Below are positions 15,355 to 27,534 of a stretch of 64,000 nt of DNA, in pieces. How positions within the stretch are numbered: position 1 is the stretch's first letter; every line of letters starts with the position of its first letter. Made by a program: the position numbers and the translations under genes. Below the pieces are notes generated by a model. The model did not search any database. It was not told the origin of the DNA and saw only the letters and a program-made list of their open reading frames with translations. The stretch comes from Jeotgalibacillus aurantiacus (GTDB lineage: Bacteria > Bacillota > Bacilli > Bacillales > Jeotgalibacillaceae): assembly GCF_020595125.1 (NCBI RefSeq), contig NZ_JACNMS010000001.1, positions 1 through 64,000 on the forward strand. The letters are read 5' to 3'.

Positions 15355-15570
15355 ACTCATGTCGAAAGGCCATCACTTTCTGTCGCTAACTCATCCATTT
15401 ATGTCGATCTTCTTCCCATTTACGTCGCTAATCCAACGCTTTAACATCAAATTGTCATTAGCCACTCAACTTCTGTCGTTACATTAAAGATTCATGTCGA
15501 TCACACGCCACTTTCTGTTCTTAGGTCGCTAACTTCCTTTCTGTCGACCCGCTTCCATCCCGCCGTCGCA
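15355..15570 (-). repeat. Phased intergenic array, type A (minus orientation)
   Basis: In the 368-bp gap between the SDR gene and the crh terminator, the motif TTTCTGTCGCTAA (reverse complement of TTAGCGACAGAAA) recurs. TGTCG-like cores start at 15360, 15381, 15402, 15423, 15453, 15474, 15495 and 15516, spacing 21, 21, 21, 30, 21, 21, 21. A weaker core follows at 15563. The bases between cores are not conserved. Nothing else is seen in the gap. Confidence 0.85.
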
Positions 15571-15591
15571 CTTTCCGAACATCACATAAAA

Positions 15592-15619
15592 AACCCCCGC
15601 ACTCCTAAGCGCGGGGGTT
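15592..15619 (-). terminator. Terminator of the whiA-crh operon
   Basis: CCCCCGC and GCGGGGG arms with a 10-base loop. On the minus strand the stem is followed by a run of T, 8 bp after the crh stop codon. Confidence 0.9.
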
Positions 15620-15627
15620 CACCTCAT

Positions 15628-15885
15628 TTACTTCTCTTCTTCCACATACGATGCAAGCGTTTGCAGTGCTGCGTCTTCATCAGGTCCTTCTGTGATTAAC
15701 ACAAAGCTTGTACCTGTTCCGAGTGCCAGACTCATGAGGCCCATGATGCTTTTTGCGTTGACCTTTTTGCCATCCTTTTCAATAAATACATCTGACTGAA
15801 ATTTTGTTGCTTCCTGTACAAACAGGGCAGCAGGCCTCGCCTGCAGTCCTGTTTTTAATCCTACTGTTACTTCCTGTTTTTTCAT
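15628..15885 (-). CDS. crh: Catabolite repression HPr-like protein Crh
   Basis: An 85-residue HPr-fold protein. The PTS phosphorylation site is GLQARPA with Gln15 in place of the catalytic His15, and the regulatory Ser46 is intact in KSIMGLMSL. That combination defines Crh: it cannot carry PTS phosphate but is phosphorylated on Ser46 by HPr kinase (hprK at 34.9 kb) and acts with CcpA in carbon catabolite repression. Last gene of the yvcI-rapZ-yvcK-whiA-crh operon, as in B. subtilis. Confidence 0.95.
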   Translation of the reverse strand: MKKQEVTVGLKTGLQARPAALFVQEATKFQSDVFIEKDGKKVNAKSIMGLMSLALGTGTSFVLITEGPDEDAALQTLASYVEEEK

Positions 15886-15900
15886 TAAATTGCCCCCTCT

Positions 15901-16851
15901 TTATTTAGTCCCTGCCATTTCACCTTTACGCAGTTTTTCTGCGATTTCATCAATCTTTCTTAATCGGTGGTTAATGCCTGATTTACTGACCGTACCACCT
16001 GAGACCATTTCGCCCAGTTCCTTCAGCGTGACGTCCTGGTAGGCAACGCGCAGCTCAGCGATTTCACGCAGCTTGTCCGGCAGAATGCCAAGTCCTGCAT
16101 GCCGTTCGATAAAGCGGATATTTTCCACCTGGCGGAGAGCTGCACCGATTGTTTTATTTAAATTGGCCGTTTCACAATTTACCAGCCGGTTAACGGAATT
16201 TCTCATATCCCGGACAATCCGTACATCTTCGAATCTCAGAAGTGCCTGATGAGCACCGATCAGACTGAAAAATTCAGTGATTTTTTCTGCTTCTTTCAGG
16301 TAAGTAATAAATCCTTTTTTCCGTTCGATCGTTTTACTGTTTAATCCGAATTGATTCATCAGTTTGGAGAGTGATTCATTATGCTCCTCATAAAGCGTAA
16401 AGATCTCCAGATGATAAGAGGATGTCTCCGGATTATTGACGGATCCGCCAGCCAGAAACGCTCCACGGAGATAAGCCCGTTGACAGCATTTTTTGCCGAT
16501 GACGGATGGGGAAATGGTGTGATTGAGACTGAAGCCTTCTCCAAGTATATTTAAATCCTCCAGGATCTCTTTCGCCTGTTCAGCAATTCTTACAATATAT
16601 ACGTTATTCTTTTTGAGCCTCATTTTCTTTCGCACAAGCAATTCTACCTGAATGGTGTAGCTTTTTTTAATCAGGGTATAAATTCTTCGGGCGATCGCTG
16701 CATTTTCAGTCTGGATATTGACAATCAGTGCTCTGTTTGAAAATGACAGCGAGCCATTCATTCTGATTAGCGCGGAAAGTTCGGCTTTTGAACAGCAATC
16801 ATTTGCTTCAATTTGCGTTAATTCTTTTTTTGTTTCTGACGCAAAAGACAT
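15901..16851 (-). CDS. whiA: Sporulation/division regulator WhiA
   Basis: A 316-residue DNA-binding protein conserved in Gram-positives, made of a degenerate LAGLIDADG-like N-terminal domain ([24 protein letters not shown]) and a C-terminal HTH ([25 protein letters not shown]). In Bacillus it supports cell division and chromosome segregation. It lies 30 bp from yvcK and 15 bp from crh in the conserved operon. GAGGCGGG precedes the ATG. Confidence 0.95.
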   Translation of the reverse strand: MSFASETKKELTQIEANDCCSKAELSALIRMNGSLSFSNRALIVNIQTENAAIARRIYTLIKKSYTIQVELLVRKKMRLKKNNVYIVRIAEQAKEILEDLNILGEGFSLNHTISPSVIGKKCCQRAYLRGAFLAGGSVNNPETSSYHLEIFTLYEEHNESLSKLMNQFGLNSKTIERKKGFITYLKEAEKITEFFSLIGAHQALLRFEDVRIVRDMRNSVNRLVNCETANLNKTIGAALRQVENIRFIERHAGLGILPDKLREIAELRVAYQDVTLKELGEMVSGGTVSKSGINHRLRKIDEIAEKLRKGEMAGTK

Positions 16852-16880
16852 TTTGTTCCCGCCTCTCTATAGCCAAGTCC

Positions 16881-17864
16881 TTATGCGAGCTGATTTTTCG
16901 TTTCAGCAATTAAGCGGACAATAATTTCTGCAACCCGATCCGTATCATGACGGATCAGTCCATTTTTATTCATGATAATTTTATCATAGACCACGTTTAA
17001 ACCGAGTGCACGAAGTCTCTCGACATCAAACTTTACGGGTTCCGCCATTTCTTTGTCATAAAGTGAGCGGATCTCCTCCGGTACATCTTCATTATTCACA
17101 AGAATGTAATCGATAAACCGTTCCCCCATGTGATCGTACAAAGCTTCTATATGATTGGACGCTGTATAATGCAGCGTTTCGCCAGCCTGTGTCATCAGGT
17201 TGCAAATATATACCTTTGGCACAGCACTATTGATGACAGCTTCTCCAATTTCCTTCACGAGGAGATTCGGCAGGATACTGGTGTATAAGGAGCCTGGACC
17301 AATAATGATCATATCAGCCTCTTCGATCGCTTCGACTGCCTGAGGCAACGCCTTCACGTGTTCCGGTGTTAAATAAACACGGCGGATTTTCTTTCCGCTG
17401 AAAGGAATTTTCGATTCTCCCCTGATTACGGTACCATCTTCCATTTCCGCTGATAAAAGCAGACTCTGGTTGGCTGAAGGCAGTACCCGTCCGCGCACAT
17501 TCAGCACCTTACTCATCTCTTCAATCCCATTGGCAAAGTCTCCAGTGATGGAGGTCATCGCTGCAATAATCAGATTCCCGAGTGAATGCCCGCCAAGTTC
17601 GTTTTTACTCGCAAAGCGGTACTGGAACATTTCTTCAACAAGCGGCTCAACATCAGATAAGGCTGCGAGCACATTTCTGATATCGCCCGGAGGAGGGATG
17701 TTCAGGTCAGAACGGATCCTCCCTGAGCTGCCTCCATCATCTGCGACGGTCACAATAGCCGTCAAATTAACAGGATACTGCTTCAGTCCGCGCAAAAGAA
17801 CAGATAGACCCGTTCCTCCTCCGATGACAACAACATTTCCTTTTTGGTAACGCTTTGTTTTCAT
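16881..17864 (-). CDS. yvcK: Gluconeogenesis factor YvcK (CofD/UPF0052 family)
   Basis: A 327-residue protein of the CofD-like family. [14 protein letters not shown] (about 15-28) and [13 protein letters not shown] are the nucleotide/sugar-nucleotide-binding signatures, and [16 protein letters not shown] is a later core motif. In B. subtilis YvcK binds UDP-GlcNAc and is needed for morphology and growth on gluconeogenic carbon sources. Its ATG overlaps the rapZ stop (ATGA) and it is followed by whiA. Confidence 0.95.
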   Translation of the reverse strand: MKTKRYQKGNVVVIGGGTGLSVLLRGLKQYPVNLTAIVTVADDGGSSGRIRSDLNIPPPGDIRNVLAALSDVEPLVEEMFQYRFASKNELGGHSLGNLIIAAMTSITGDFANGIEEMSKVLNVRGRVLPSANQSLLLSAEMEDGTVIRGESKIPFSGKKIRRVYLTPEHVKALPQAVEAIEEADMIIIGPGSLYTSILPNLLVKEIGEAVINSAVPKVYICNLMTQAGETLHYTASNHIEALYDHMGERFIDYILVNNEDVPEEIRSLYDKEMAEPVKFDVERLRALGLNVVYDKIIMNKNGLIRHDTDRVAEIIVRLIAETKNQLA

Positions 17865-18745
17865 TTTACTTTTCCTTTATTTCGTTTCTCAATATCACGG
17901 TGTGTGATCTGTGTATGGTAATCCTTTGCAAATGCACGTGCCACTTCCTCTGTTAAAGCAACGGAACGGTGCTGGCCGCCTGTACAGCCGATCGCAATCA
18001 CAAGCTGACTTTTGCCTTCCCGTTTATAGTGAGGCAGCATAAATTGCAGCAGATCAATGGTTTTCTCCAGGAATTTCTGCGTCTCCGTCCACTTCAGTAC
18101 ATAGGTTGAAACCTCTTCATCAAGTCCTGTCTGCGGACGCATATGGTCAATGTAATGCGGGTTTGGCAAAAAGCGGACATCAAAGACAAGATCCGCATCA
18201 ATCGGAATGCCGTGCTTAAATCCAAATGACATCACATTGACAGTGAATAATGACTTTTTATTTTCAGAGAACTCATTCAGAATCTTCTCTCTCAGCTCAC
18301 GCGGCTTCAGAGAAGATGTATTATAAATCGTCTGGGCCCGTCCTTTGAGATCTGCCAGCAGCTTTCGTTCCTGTTGAATCCCTTCCATTGGAAGCCCGGC
18401 TGTTGCCAGTGGGTGAGAGCGGCGCGTTTCCTTATAGCGGCGGACCAGTGCCTGATCATCCGCATCCAAAAAGAGAATACGCGGCTTCAACTGCTCTTCT
18501 TTGTCAAACTGATCAAGCGCTTGAAACAGTGAATCAAAAAATTCACGGCCTCTTAAATCCATCACGACTGCCACCCGGTTCATCTTATCCCCGGACTCTT
18601 TCATCAGCTCCAGAAATTTCGGCAGCAGCGTTGGCGGCAGGTTGTCCACACAGAAAAAGCCGAGGTCTTCAAAGCTTTGTACGGCTACTGTTTTCCCTGC
18701 GCCCGACATTCCGGTAATAATGACGATTTCCATATCCTTTGACAT
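17861..18745 (-). CDS. rapZ: RNase adapter / nucleotide-binding protein RapZ (YvcJ)
   Basis: A 294-residue P-loop protein. Walker A GMSGAGKT is at 12-19, the N-terminal kinase-like domain ends near 150, and the C-terminal domain contains FGFKHGIP and the [15 protein letters not shown] block typical of RapZ. The B. subtilis homologue YvcJ hydrolyses nucleotides and affects competence; the E. coli one controls glmZ decay. GGGGGAG precedes ATG 18745; it follows the NUDIX gene by 14 bp. Confidence 0.95.
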   Translation of the reverse strand: MSKDMEIVIITGMSGAGKTVAVQSFEDLGFFCVDNLPPTLLPKFLELMKESGDKMNRVAVVMDLRGREFFDSLFQALDQFDKEEQLKPRILFLDADDQALVRRYKETRRSHPLATAGLPMEGIQQERKLLADLKGRAQTIYNTSSLKPRELREKILNEFSENKKSLFTVNVMSFGFKHGIPIDADLVFDVRFLPNPHYIDHMRPQTGLDEEVSTYVLKWTETQKFLEKTIDLLQFMLPHYKREGKSQLVIAIGCTGGQHRSVALTEEVARAFAKDYHTQITHRDIEKRNKGKVK

Positions 18746-18759
18746 ATCAGCACTCCCCC

Positions 18760-19218
18760 TCAGCTAGGATCCAAACGGTAAGAAAGCAATTCAAAATCCT
18801 TTGTATACGTAAATGTTCCATAGATAACACCCTGGCCGTGAATCACATACTCCAGAATGTGACGGTCACCCTCCGCCATATCAAGCGACTGAATCGCTTC
18901 AAACGGCTGCCACTCCAGAATGCCTTCCGGTGATTCCTCTAAAATCAAACCGTCAGCCTCTGTCGCAAGAAACGTGAACATCATCCATTCCGATACGACT
19001 TCATTGCCATCTTTTATAATAAACGTGAAAATCCCTTTAATTTCAGGGTTCTTTACGTAAATGCCCGTCTCTTCGCGATATTCACGAATGCAGGCATCCC
19101 GTACAGACTCACCAGGCTCCATCTTTCCACCCGGTGCCACCCACCAGTCCCTGCGCGGCTTCTGAAGCAGCAGAGCCTGATTGTCTTTTATATAAACGCA
19201 ATTCGTTATCCTTTGCAT
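18760..19218 (-). CDS. yvcI: NUDIX hydrolase (YvcI type)
   Basis: A 152-residue nucleoside-diphosphate-X hydrolase. The Nudix box runs from GGKMEPGE to REYREETGI (about 31-53), with the REx2EE core intact. The frame is open to 19299, but AGGTGATGAT directly precedes ATG 19218, and the product then matches the usual length of YvcI (about 158). First gene of the rapZ-yvcK-whiA-crh operon. Substrate unknown. Confidence 0.88.
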   Translation of the reverse strand: MQRITNCVYIKDNQALLLQKPRRDWWVAPGGKMEPGESVRDACIREYREETGIYVKNPEIKGIFTFIIKDGNEVVSEWMMFTFLATEADGLILEESPEGILEWQPFEAIQSLDMAEGDRHILEYVIHGQGVIYGTFTYTKDFELLSYRLDPS

Positions 19219-19431
19219 ATCATCACCTGCCAACTTTTGCTCATTCATTACATTATACATTTTTTTATGAACCGTCACAACGAGATCGGTCTGTATCATA
19301 TTGTATTTTTATTCACATTTAATAGAACCGTTTCTTTATATTAAAAGGAATGAAGTCAGATTTTTATGCATCTAACATCGAGATGTCAGGTGCATTTATT
19401 CGTTTACAACGCGTTACTTAAACAAAAAAAG

Positions 19432-19457
19432 GGCACGAACGTCGATCCGTTCGTGCC
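19432..19457. terminator. Terminator downstream of trxB
   Basis: GGCACGAACG and CGTTCGTGCC arms with a 6-base loop, A-rich on the left, giving a T-run on the minus strand 114 bp past trxB. A second imperfect stem (TGCATCTAACATC / GATGTCAGGTGCA, 19367-19394) lies further on and may back it up or mark the start of the yvcI promoter region. No gene lies in the 19219-19570 gap. Confidence 0.85.
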
Positions 19458-19570
19458 AAAAAAGTAATTTATACTAAAAGGGGGTCAATTACTTATGGTC
19501 TTACTATACCCACAAATTGTTGCATAGCTGTTACAAATGGGTAACGTTTAGATAAAGTTTTGTTTATCTC

Positions 19571-20542
<972 letters not shown>

Positions 20543-20615
20543 TCAAATAAAGAGTTTGTTTAATATAGTCCTACCTCATCGTAATCCAGTCAAATTTAAA
20601 AATCCACTAATCTGC

Positions 20616-22064
20616 TTATGGAAGATACGGTTTGATTTCATCGCGATATTTCGCCAGAGCAGCAGCGGAGACATCATACTTCATCGCTACTTCTTTTTGA
20701 GATTTCGGGTTACCTTTAACCTTCAACCACACATATTCAACAGCAGCAGCGAGTGCCTGTGCATTTTTGAACGCATAATCATCCTCCGCTGCATGATACA
20801 TAATATAAAACCACATATAAAACAGGCCTTGATAATCCTTATTTTGAAGGTCATAATGACGCTTCAGTTCCCTCGCAACATCATGTGCCCGATTAAGCGG
20901 ATGAGTCTGAATATAGGGGTTTTGTAAAAGTCTATAGTATTGAAGTTCCACACCTGTGAAAAATTCGGGTGGTTCTTGTTCAAGGATGTTGATGGAAGAC
21001 TGTACCTCCTTAAACAATAAGAACATACGCTCTTCAGGGTATAAATCTTCAAGTGTTTCTTCATTATCGGCATAGGGTTTTAATGCCCACGGCTCCTGAC
21101 CTGCTTTATCAGGCTGATCACTGATCACACGCTTCCATGCATTTTCCGCAACATCCTTATGACCTGAATGCCACGCCGAATGTGACAGCCAGTAATAAAA
21201 GCCGCTGTCCCCTTCAAAACCCCGTTTCACAAGACTTTTCAGCCACCCGTAAGCCTGTTCATGACGCCCGACAAGCGCAAACGTAGCCCCAAGCTTGAAT
21301 CGATGCTCCACCATAAACGGACGGATCCGCTCAAGTGCATCCATTAATTCTTCAAGCTCTTTCGTCCGCTCTTCATAATGATAAAATACCGCAAGATTAC
21401 ATAAAGCATGCAGATTACCAGGATTCCGGTGAAGTACCTCTGTTAATATAGCTGATGCCTGCTCCGTTTCACCCTGATAGAAATAAGCCAGTGCAAGATT
21501 ATTGTATGCTGACCAGTAGTCTGGAAAACGTTCCACAACACTTTCCAGAAGCTCTACCGCCTGCTCAAACTTTCCTTCAGCAAGATACTTACCAGCCTTC
21601 TCCTGATGGACAATCAGTTCATCCTGCTCAAATTCCTCATCAAAGCCTTCTTCATCCTCTAGTGCCAGAAGTTCAAGCAAATCCTCTGCATCTTCCGTAA
21701 ATTCACCATCAGGTTCCTCAGACAAGTAAACATTTACATGACGGTACGCTTCCTGGAACAAGCCAAGGTGCGCAAAATTATTCGCCATCAAATAATGCAC
21801 TTCCGTCATGGTCGGATCGACCGCTTCGATCGACTTAAGCCGCTCATTCGATTGCTGAAACTCACCAAGTTCCGTCTCAATCATGGCGATCTGAAGCGGG
21901 ATCATCGGTTCATCTGGCTCAAGCTCAGCCGCCTTACCTAAATATTTGATTGCCTTATCAAATTGTCCCTTCTGATACACGGCCATGCCCTTTTTATACA
22001 GCGTTTCACTTGATTGTGTAAATGGAACAAGTTGTCCTTTTTGATGATCCGATCCTTTTTTCAT
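20616..22064 (-). CDS. TPR-repeat protein (YvcD-like)
   Basis: A 482-residue protein with several tetratricopeptide repeats: SETLYKKGMAVYQKGQFDKAIKYLGKAAELEP (about 18-49) and YWSAYNNLALAYFYQGETEQASAILTEVLHRNP (about 184-215) are clear. The acidic segment at 126-142 (EDEEGFDEEFEQDE) links two repeat blocks. The C-terminal 60 residues look like an HTH-containing tail (QKEVAMKYDVSAAALAKYRDEI). Partner unknown; B. subtilis has an equivalent gene just before trxB. Confidence 0.85.
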   Translation of the reverse strand: MKKGSDHQKGQLVPFTQSSETLYKKGMAVYQKGQFDKAIKYLGKAAELEPDEPMIPLQIAMIETELGEFQQSNERLKSIEAVDPTMTEVHYLMANNFAHLGLFQEAYRHVNVYLSEEPDGEFTEDAEDLLELLALEDEEGFDEEFEQDELIVHQEKAGKYLAEGKFEQAVELLESVVERFPDYWSAYNNLALAYFYQGETEQASAILTEVLHRNPGNLHALCNLAVFYHYEERTKELEELMDALERIRPFMVEHRFKLGATFALVGRHEQAYGWLKSLVKRGFEGDSGFYYWLSHSAWHSGHKDVAENAWKRVISDQPDKAGQEPWALKPYADNEETLEDLYPEERMFLLFKEVQSSINILEQEPPEFFTGVELQYYRLLQNPYIQTHPLNRAHDVARELKRHYDLQNKDYQGLFYMWFYIMYHAAEDDYAFKNAQALAAAVEYVWLKVKGNPKSQKEVAMKYDVSAAALAKYRDEIKPYLP

Positions 22065-22279
22065 GTATAGCCTCCGTACGTTGTATTAACTTATCAATTT
22101 TAACATATTGACGGGAGGTTTTAAAGGTGATTGATTTTGTCATCTTGTAAAAGTGAGAGAACGGCGGAATAGAGTTAGCATAAGGCGTGTGGAGTGAAGA
22201 GCTGGTGAAGATAAGGGTGCGGGGACGGCGCTGCGATCAGGATTACTTCTTAACCTCCACTTATTCATTCGTTTCAGAT

Positions 22280-22432
22280 TTTATATCCTTCTTTCTAAAA
22301 ATCGTTCCCTTCTTTCTGGAATTTAATTCCTTCAAAGCAATTCCACACACCTTTTATCCCTTCATAACTTTCCAATATTCATTCACTTCGACCATACAAT
22401 TCCTTCACTTCCGAATTTAATTCCATCAAACC
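22280..22432 (-). repeat. Phased intergenic array, type B (minus orientation)
   Basis: In the 795-bp gap between the TPR gene and the his operon, CCTTC/CATTC cores of a degenerate ATTCCTTC motif start at 22287, 22308, 22329, 22359, 22380, 22402 and 22423, spacing 21, 21, 30, 21, 22, 21. The same motif on the plus strand reads GAAGGAATTAA. The spacing rule is the same as in the unrelated type A arrays. Confidence 0.75.
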
Positions 22433-22697
22433 ACACACCCCTAATTAGACGCGGAAATACTTGCATTTCCAACTTACGCTGACTCCGCGGCATACTGTTC
22501 GATTCTTCCTGGCAAAAGAACATACAACCTTTTCGTAAAATAAAAGATTTCGTAACCGTCACTATGAATCACTATAATACTGTCAAGTCGTTCTGAGAAC
22601 TCATGCTCTCCCTCAGAAAAAGATGGATGATCCCCCCTTGTCCGCTTTTCTTATTTTCCCTAAAAAAACAAAAGCAAGGAGGACATATCAAAGGGGT

Positions 22698-22800
22698 GAG
22701 GGGCATCCGTAGACTCCTGTGGCGGAAAGGGACAGGTGAAACCATTGTGCGAAGCACAAGGGGTTCACCGCCCGGCCACGGAAAGCGGAGGATGCCCCTC
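22698..22800. repeat. Dispersed palindromic element, copy 1
   Basis: About 103 bp. Outer arms GAGGGGCATCC / GGATGCCCCTC are perfectly complementary. The inside shares GTAGACTCCTGTGGCGGAAA, CAGGTGAAACC, GTGCGAAGCAC, GGTTCACCG and CCACGGAAAGCG with copies 2-4. It could fold into one long branched hairpin. It lies just outside the his operon terminator. Confidence 0.85.
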
Positions 22801-22830
22801 GCCCCGGCTTTAACCATGACCAAAAAAATA

Positions 22831-22852
22831 CCCCCCAATCAACATTGGAGGG
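22831..22852 (-). terminator. Terminator of the histidine operon
   Basis: CCCCCCAAT and ATTGGAGGG arms with a 4-base loop; the minus-strand transcript ends in a run of U. It lies directly after the hisIE stop. Confidence 0.85.
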
Positions 22853-22859
22853 CACTTCA

Positions 22860-23498
22860 TCATTTCTTCGGTCTGTTGTGTCGTTCTTCCAACACGCTCA
22901 TGACATCTGACAGTGGAAGATCCTGTTCTCGCAGCAGCACGAGTGTGTGATAAAGCAGGTCAGCGGTTTCCCACTTCAGCTCTTCTTTATCACGGTTTTT
23001 AGCGGCGATGATGACCTCAGAGGCCTCTTCGCCGACCTTTTTCAGGATTTTATCCACGCCTTCTGTGAACAGATACGTCGTGTAAGCACCTTCAGGACGC
23101 TCTTCGAAACGCTCTTTAATGAGTGTTTCCAGCGTATCTAGAATACTTGTACCGCCTGCTTTTTCTGTTTCAGAGGTGTAGATTTTTTCATTGAAGCAGG
23201 AGCGCTCCCCTGTGTGACATGCCGGTCCTGCAGGTTTCACGCGGACAACGAGTGAATCGCCGTCACAGTCAAGCGTCATGTCCACGATCTTTTGTGTATT
23301 GCCGCTTGTCGCTCCTTTATGCCAAAGCTCCTGGCGTGAGCGGCTGTAAAACCACGTTTCGCCGGACTCGATTGATTTTTGCAGTGATTCTTCGTTCATA
23401 TAGGCAACCGTCAGAACCTCGCCTGAATCGGCATCCTGAACAACTGCTGGAATTAATCCTTTTTCATCGAAGCGAATGCTTCCTGTATTCAAACTCAT
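22860..23498 (-). CDS. hisI: Phosphoribosyl-AMP cyclohydrolase / phosphoribosyl-ATP pyrophosphatase HisIE
   Basis: Bifunctional enzyme for the second and third steps of histidine biosynthesis. Residues 1-110 are the HisI cyclohydrolase with metal ligands in [11 protein letters not shown] and CHTGERSCF. Residues about 115-212 are the HisE all-alpha pyrophosphatase ([34 protein letters not shown] pattern). 212 residues, the usual length for the Bacillus fused enzyme. It is the last gene of the operon and overlaps hisF by 4 bases. Confidence 0.97.
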   Translation of the reverse strand: MSLNTGSIRFDEKGLIPAVVQDADSGEVLTVAYMNEESLQKSIESGETWFYSRSRQELWHKGATSGNTQKIVDMTLDCDGDSLVVRVKPAGPACHTGERSCFNEKIYTSETEKAGGTSILDTLETLIKERFEERPEGAYTTYLFTEGVDKILKKVGEEASEVIIAAKNRDKEELKWETADLLYHTLVLLREQDLPLSDVMSVLEERHNRPKK

Positions 23499-24253
23499 CG
23501 AACATTCACTCCCTCTGATCTCAAGTGTGCTTTAACTTCCTTCACACTCGTTTCTTCGTAATGGAAAATCGATGCGGCTAGGGCAGCATCAGCTTTTCCT
23601 TGTTTAAAAATTTCAGTGAAATCTTCCGCACCACCGGCTCCGCCTGACGCGATGACCGGAATCGATACTGCTTCGCTGACCGCTTTCGTCAGCTCCACGT
23701 TAAAGCCTTTTTTCCCGCCGTCACTGTCCATGGACGTAAGCAGAATTTCTCCTGCACCAAGTGCTTCCGCTTCCTTTGCCCATTCCACAGCAAATTTATC
23801 AACCGGATTGCGGCCGCCGTGTGTATATACGCGCCACGTGCCTGCATTCTCATCCCATTTCGCATCAATCGCTACAACGATACACTGCGTACCGAAATAA
23901 TCAGCGCCCTCGCGAATCAGTTCCGGTCTGAGTAAAGCGGCAGTATTAAGTGATACCTTATCCGCTCCGGCACGGAGAATCCGCTTCATATCTTCAAGCG
24001 CATTAATGCCTCCACCTACGGTAAATGGAATTGCAAGCTCTGACGCGACATTCTGCACGACATCGACCATTGTTTTGCGTCCTTCGTGTGAGGCTGAGAT
24101 ATCTAAAAAGACAAGCTCGTCTGCACCCTGTTCATCATAAGCACGTGCCAGTTCAACGGGATCGCCTGCATCACGCAGTTCAACAAACTGAATCCCTTTG
24201 ACAACGCGGCCCTCTTTTACATCAAGACATGGGATAATTCGTTTCGTCAGCAT
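23495..24253 (-). CDS. hisF: Imidazole glycerol phosphate synthase, cyclase subunit
   Basis: A 252-residue (beta/alpha)8 barrel that closes the imidazole ring using ammonia from HisH. The catalytic Asp in [12 protein letters not shown] (about 9-20) and Asp in LTSMDSDGG (about 124-132) are present, with phosphate-binding GGI and SGGAG loops. Adjacent to hisA with a one-base overlap. Confidence 0.97.
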   Translation of the reverse strand: MLTKRIIPCLDVKEGRVVKGIQFVELRDAGDPVELARAYDEQGADELVFLDISASHEGRKTMVDVVQNVASELAIPFTVGGGINALEDMKRILRAGADKVSLNTAALLRPELIREGADYFGTQCIVVAIDAKWDENAGTWRVYTHGGRNPVDKFAVEWAKEAEALGAGEILLTSMDSDGGKKGFNVELTKAVSEAVSIPVIASGGAGGAEDFTEIFKQGKADAALAASIFHYEETSVKEVKAHLRSEGVNVR

Positions 24254-24981
24254 TATGAAATCTCCTCAACAGCCTGCTTGACTGTGAATTTATTCGTGTA
24301 GATCGCCTTCCCTACGATGGCGCCAGACACGCCGCTGCCTGATACAGCCTGAAGAGTGCGCAGGTCTTCAAGCGAGCTTACACCGCCGGAAGCGATCACC
24401 TGAGCTCCCGTCATTTCAGCCATTTCAATAACAGCATCAACGTTTGGTCCACTCAGCATGCCGTCTGTTGCGATATCTGTAAAAATAAATGTGCTTGCGC
24501 CGGCTTCAGCCAGCTCTTTCCCCAGATCCACCGCTTTCAGTTCAGATGTTTCCAGCCAGCCGTGCGTTGCCACGTAACCGTCTTTCGCATCAAGTCCAAT
24601 CGCAATGCGGTCCCCGTATTTTTTCAGCCACTCTTTAACGAGGGCAGGATTTGTCACCGCAAGACTTCCGATGATAACGCGGTCTACACCCTGATCAAGG
24701 TAGTGCTTTACATCTTCTTCAGTACGGATTCCGCCACCTACCTGAACGCGGGCCGGAAGCTCTTTGACGACACGGACAACAAATTCATCATTGATCCGCT
24801 TGCCGTCTTTGGCGCCGTCAAGGTCCACCATGTGAATCCATTCTGCCCCTTCATCGACAAACTGCTTCGCCATATCAAACGGAGAGTCGCCATAGATCGT
24901 CTCCTGATTATAATCCCCTTGCGTTAAGCGGACACATTTCCCGTTTCTCATATCAATCGCTGGATAGATCGTAAAACTCAT
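24253..24981 (-). CDS. hisA: ProFAR isomerase
   Basis: A 242-residue (beta/alpha)8 barrel that isomerises ProFAR to PRFAR. The catalytic Asp is in [12 protein letters not shown] (about 8-19), the second in [10 protein letters not shown]. Phosphate-binding GGGIR and SGGVSS are intact. It overlaps hisH by 4 bases. Confidence 0.97.
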   Translation of the reverse strand: MSFTIYPAIDMRNGKCVRLTQGDYNQETIYGDSPFDMAKQFVDEGAEWIHMVDLDGAKDGKRINDEFVVRVVKELPARVQVGGGIRTEEDVKHYLDQGVDRVIIGSLAVTNPALVKEWLKKYGDRIAIGLDAKDGYVATHGWLETSELKAVDLGKELAEAGASTFIFTDIATDGMLSGPNVDAVIEMAEMTGAQVIASGGVSSLEDLRTLQAVSGSGVSGAIVGKAIYTNKFTVKQAVEEIS

Positions 24982-25613
24982 GCGCGCACCTCCGTCTTTT
25001 TCACGTATTCTGTATAGTTGTTTAACAGCGCCATACCAAGGTCCCCGCTTTTCTCAGGGTGGAACTGCATACCGAAAACTGAACCCTTACCGACAACAGC
25101 CGGCACTTCTTCAAAATAGTCGCTTGATGCAATCAAGGCTTCGCGTTCCTCTTCAGCAATATAGTAGGAATGCACGAAATAAACGTGCTCCTCCGCCACA
25201 TTTTCAGTCAGCGGTGAGTCCTGATGAAACTTCAGCTTGTTCCAGCCCATGTGCGGTACCTTGTAGCGTTCACCGTTTGACTCTCCTGAAAAGCGCACAG
25301 CTTTCCCTTTTAATAGTCCAAGCCCTTCAAACACGCCATTCTCTTCACTGCCCTCAAACAGCAGCTGCATGCCGAGACAAATACCGAGGATCGGCTTGCC
25401 GGCTTCAGCCTGCTCTTTAATGAAATCAGCCAGACCGGTTTCATTCAGGAGCTTCATCGCATCACGAAAGGCGCCGACACCCGGTAAAATGAGGCCGTCT
25501 GTTTTAGACAGCTGTTCTTTTTTATCACTGATGATATAAGGAACGTTCAGCCGCTCCAGTGCTTTACTGACGCTGAACAGATTTCCCATACCATAATCTA
25601 CGATGCCGATCAT
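24978..25613 (-). CDS. hisH: Imidazole glycerol phosphate synthase, glutaminase subunit
   Basis: A 211-residue class I glutamine amidotransferase. The catalytic Cys is in GICLGMQLL (about 77-85), and the His-Glu pair is in [10 protein letters not shown] near 184-193. It supplies ammonia to HisF. It starts immediately after the hisB stop. Confidence 0.97.
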   Translation of the reverse strand: MIGIVDYGMGNLFSVSKALERLNVPYIISDKKEQLSKTDGLILPGVGAFRDAMKLLNETGLADFIKEQAEAGKPILGICLGMQLLFEGSEENGVFEGLGLLKGKAVRFSGESNGERYKVPHMGWNKLKFHQDSPLTENVAEEHVYFVHSYYIAEEEREALIASSDYFEEVPAVVGKGSVFGMQFHPEKSGDLGMALLNNYTEYVKKTEVRA

Positions 25614-26207
25614 TTACAACATTCCTTTCGTCGATGGAACTCCTTTAACGCGCGGGTCGATAGAAGTCGCTTCATCAAGTGCACGGCCAAGCGCCTTGAA
25701 TACCGCTTCAATCATGTGATGCGTGTTGTGACCATAATGTACGTTGACATGCAGATTCATGCGGGCTTCAATCGCCAGCTTCCATAAAAATTCGTGCACG
25801 AGCTCCACGTCAAATGAACCGACGCGGTCAGTCGGGAAATCAGCGTTCATCACAAGGTGCGGACGATTACTCAAATCCACTGTGACCTGCGCCAATGCCT
25901 CATCCATCGGGACAAATGCATTACCGTAACGCTTGATTCCTTTTTTATCTCCTAAAGCCTCAAGAAGAGCCTGACCAAGCACAATCCCAATATCTTCAGT
26001 TGTATGGTGGCCATCGATTTCGACGTCACCACGCCCGTCCACTGTCAGATCAAAATGACCGTGCTTTGTAAACAGGTCAAGCATATGCGTCATAAACGGG
26101 ACGTCCGTCTGGATCTTTGATACGCCTTCCCCGTCAATTGAAAATTCAAGGGCAATATTCGTTTCATTCGTTTTACGTTTGATGGATGCTGTACGATTGC
26201 TGCTCAT
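25614..26207 (-). CDS. hisB: Imidazoleglycerol-phosphate dehydratase
   Basis: A 197-residue dehydratase, the monofunctional Firmicute form without a phosphatase domain. The two conserved metal-binding motifs [10 protein letters not shown] and [11 protein letters not shown] are present, with GDVEIDGHH before the first. GGGGGAAA precedes the ATG at 26207. Confidence 0.97.
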   Translation of the reverse strand: MSSNRTASIKRKTNETNIALEFSIDGEGVSKIQTDVPFMTHMLDLFTKHGHFDLTVDGRGDVEIDGHHTTEDIGIVLGQALLEALGDKKGIKRYGNAFVPMDEALAQVTVDLSNRPHLVMNADFPTDRVGSFDVELVHEFLWKLAIEARMNLHVNVHYGHNTHHMIEAVFKALGRALDEATSIDPRVKGVPSTKGML

Positions 26208-26227
26208 TCCATTTTCCCCCAGCCAAA

Positions 26228-27508
26228 TTAATATTTCTTCACATTATACCGTGCTTCCACGGCGCGTGCATGCGCTTCTAAACCTTCTAAACGGGCAAAA
26301 CGCGCCACTTTATCTGCATTTTCCTGAAAAGCGGCTTCACTGTAAAAAATAATGCTCGATTTTTTCACAAAATCATCTACTAAAAGCGGACTTGAAAAAC
26401 GCGCTGTACCGCTTGTCGGAAGCGTATGGTTCGGGCCAGCGAAATAATCTCCGATCGGCTCAGAGCTGTAACGTCCGACGAAAATGGCACCAGCGTGGCG
26501 GATTTGTCCGACCAGTTCCATGCTGTTAGCCGTCTGAATCTCAAGGTGCTCAGGCGCAATCTCATTCACTGCTTCAACTGCCTCATCAAGTGAATCCGCA
26601 ATGTAGATTGCACTGTGTTCTTCAATCGCTACACGTGCCATTTCCTGACGCGGTAATTCCGCGAGCTGAAGCTCCACTTCCTTTTGAACAGCTTCTGCCA
26701 GTTCTTTAGACGTTGTCACAAGATTCGCCTGAGAAAGCTCACCGTGCTCCGCCTGTGACAGCAGATCTGCCGCCACCTCTCTCGGTACAGCCGTTTCATC
26801 AGCTAACACCGTGACGTCACTAGGCCCTGCAATCATATCAATATCAACAATACCAAACACTTCACGTTTCGCAAGTGCCACATAAATATTACCCGGTCCT
26901 GTAATCTTATCCACCGGCTGAATCGTTTCAGTTCCGTATGCAAGAGCGGCTACTGCCTGTGCGCCGCCAATTTTATAAATCTCACGAACACCTGAAAGAC
27001 GCGCTGCCGCTAACACACCCGCCGGCACTTTACCGTCTTCTCCTGGTGGCGTCACCATCACAATGCGGCCAACACCTGCCACCTGAGCAGGGATCGCGTT
27101 CATTAAAACAGAGGACGGATAAGCCGCCGTACCACCCGGCACATAAATCCCTGCTGCATCAAGAGGGGTTACCTTCTGACCTAAAATCGTGCCGTTTTCG
27201 TGCGTGGTCATCCAAGACTGCTGAACCTGACGTTCGTGGAATGACCGGATATTGTTCGCTGCTTCCTGCAGGACAGCAAGTATATCCTCATCCAGCTCAC
27301 GAAGCGCTTCGTCCACTTCATCCTCTGTTACAGCCAATGACTGTAACTCTGTTTTATCAAATAAACGTGTATAATGGCGGACGGCTGCATCACCTTCCTG
27401 TCTCACACGTTCAATAATCTCCTGAACCGCTTTACGCTGCTCTTCTGTTCCGTTATCAAGAGACTGGCGTGTAATCTTCTGATCTTTCAGCTTCTGGATT
27501 CTCATCAT
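26228..27508 (-). CDS. hisD: Histidinol dehydrogenase
   Basis: A 426-residue zinc enzyme for the last two oxidations of histidine synthesis. The family signature region [15 protein letters not shown] is present, as are QAEHGE and the catalytic Glu-His pair in [13 protein letters not shown] two codons earlier opens the frame, but AAAGGA lies about 9 bases before ATG 27508, so I start there. Confidence 0.97.
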   Translation of the reverse strand: MMRIQKLKDQKITRQSLDNGTEEQRKAVQEIIERVRQEGDAAVRHYTRLFDKTELQSLAVTEDEVDEALRELDEDILAVLQEAANNIRSFHERQVQQSWMTTHENGTILGQKVTPLDAAGIYVPGGTAAYPSSVLMNAIPAQVAGVGRIVMVTPPGEDGKVPAGVLAAARLSGVREIYKIGGAQAVAALAYGTETIQPVDKITGPGNIYVALAKREVFGIVDIDMIAGPSDVTVLADETAVPREVAADLLSQAEHGELSQANLVTTSKELAEAVQKEVELQLAELPRQEMARVAIEEHSAIYIADSLDEAVEAVNEIAPEHLEIQTANSMELVGQIRHAGAIFVGRYSSEPIGDYFAGPNHTLPTSGTARFSSPLLVDDFVKKSSIIFYSEAAFQENADKVARFARLEGLEAHARAVEARYNVKKY

Positions 27509-27534
27509 TAGCAAATCCTTTCTATGATAAACGG

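Noticed and set aside
19219-19431. Riboswitch or small RNA upstream of the NUDIX gene
   Set aside because: Only an imperfect stem is visible; no conserved riboswitch core was recognised.
22572-22950. Open frames of 88 and 115 codons around the his terminator
   Set aside because: They run through the palindromic element, a terminator and the end of hisIE, and are shadows.
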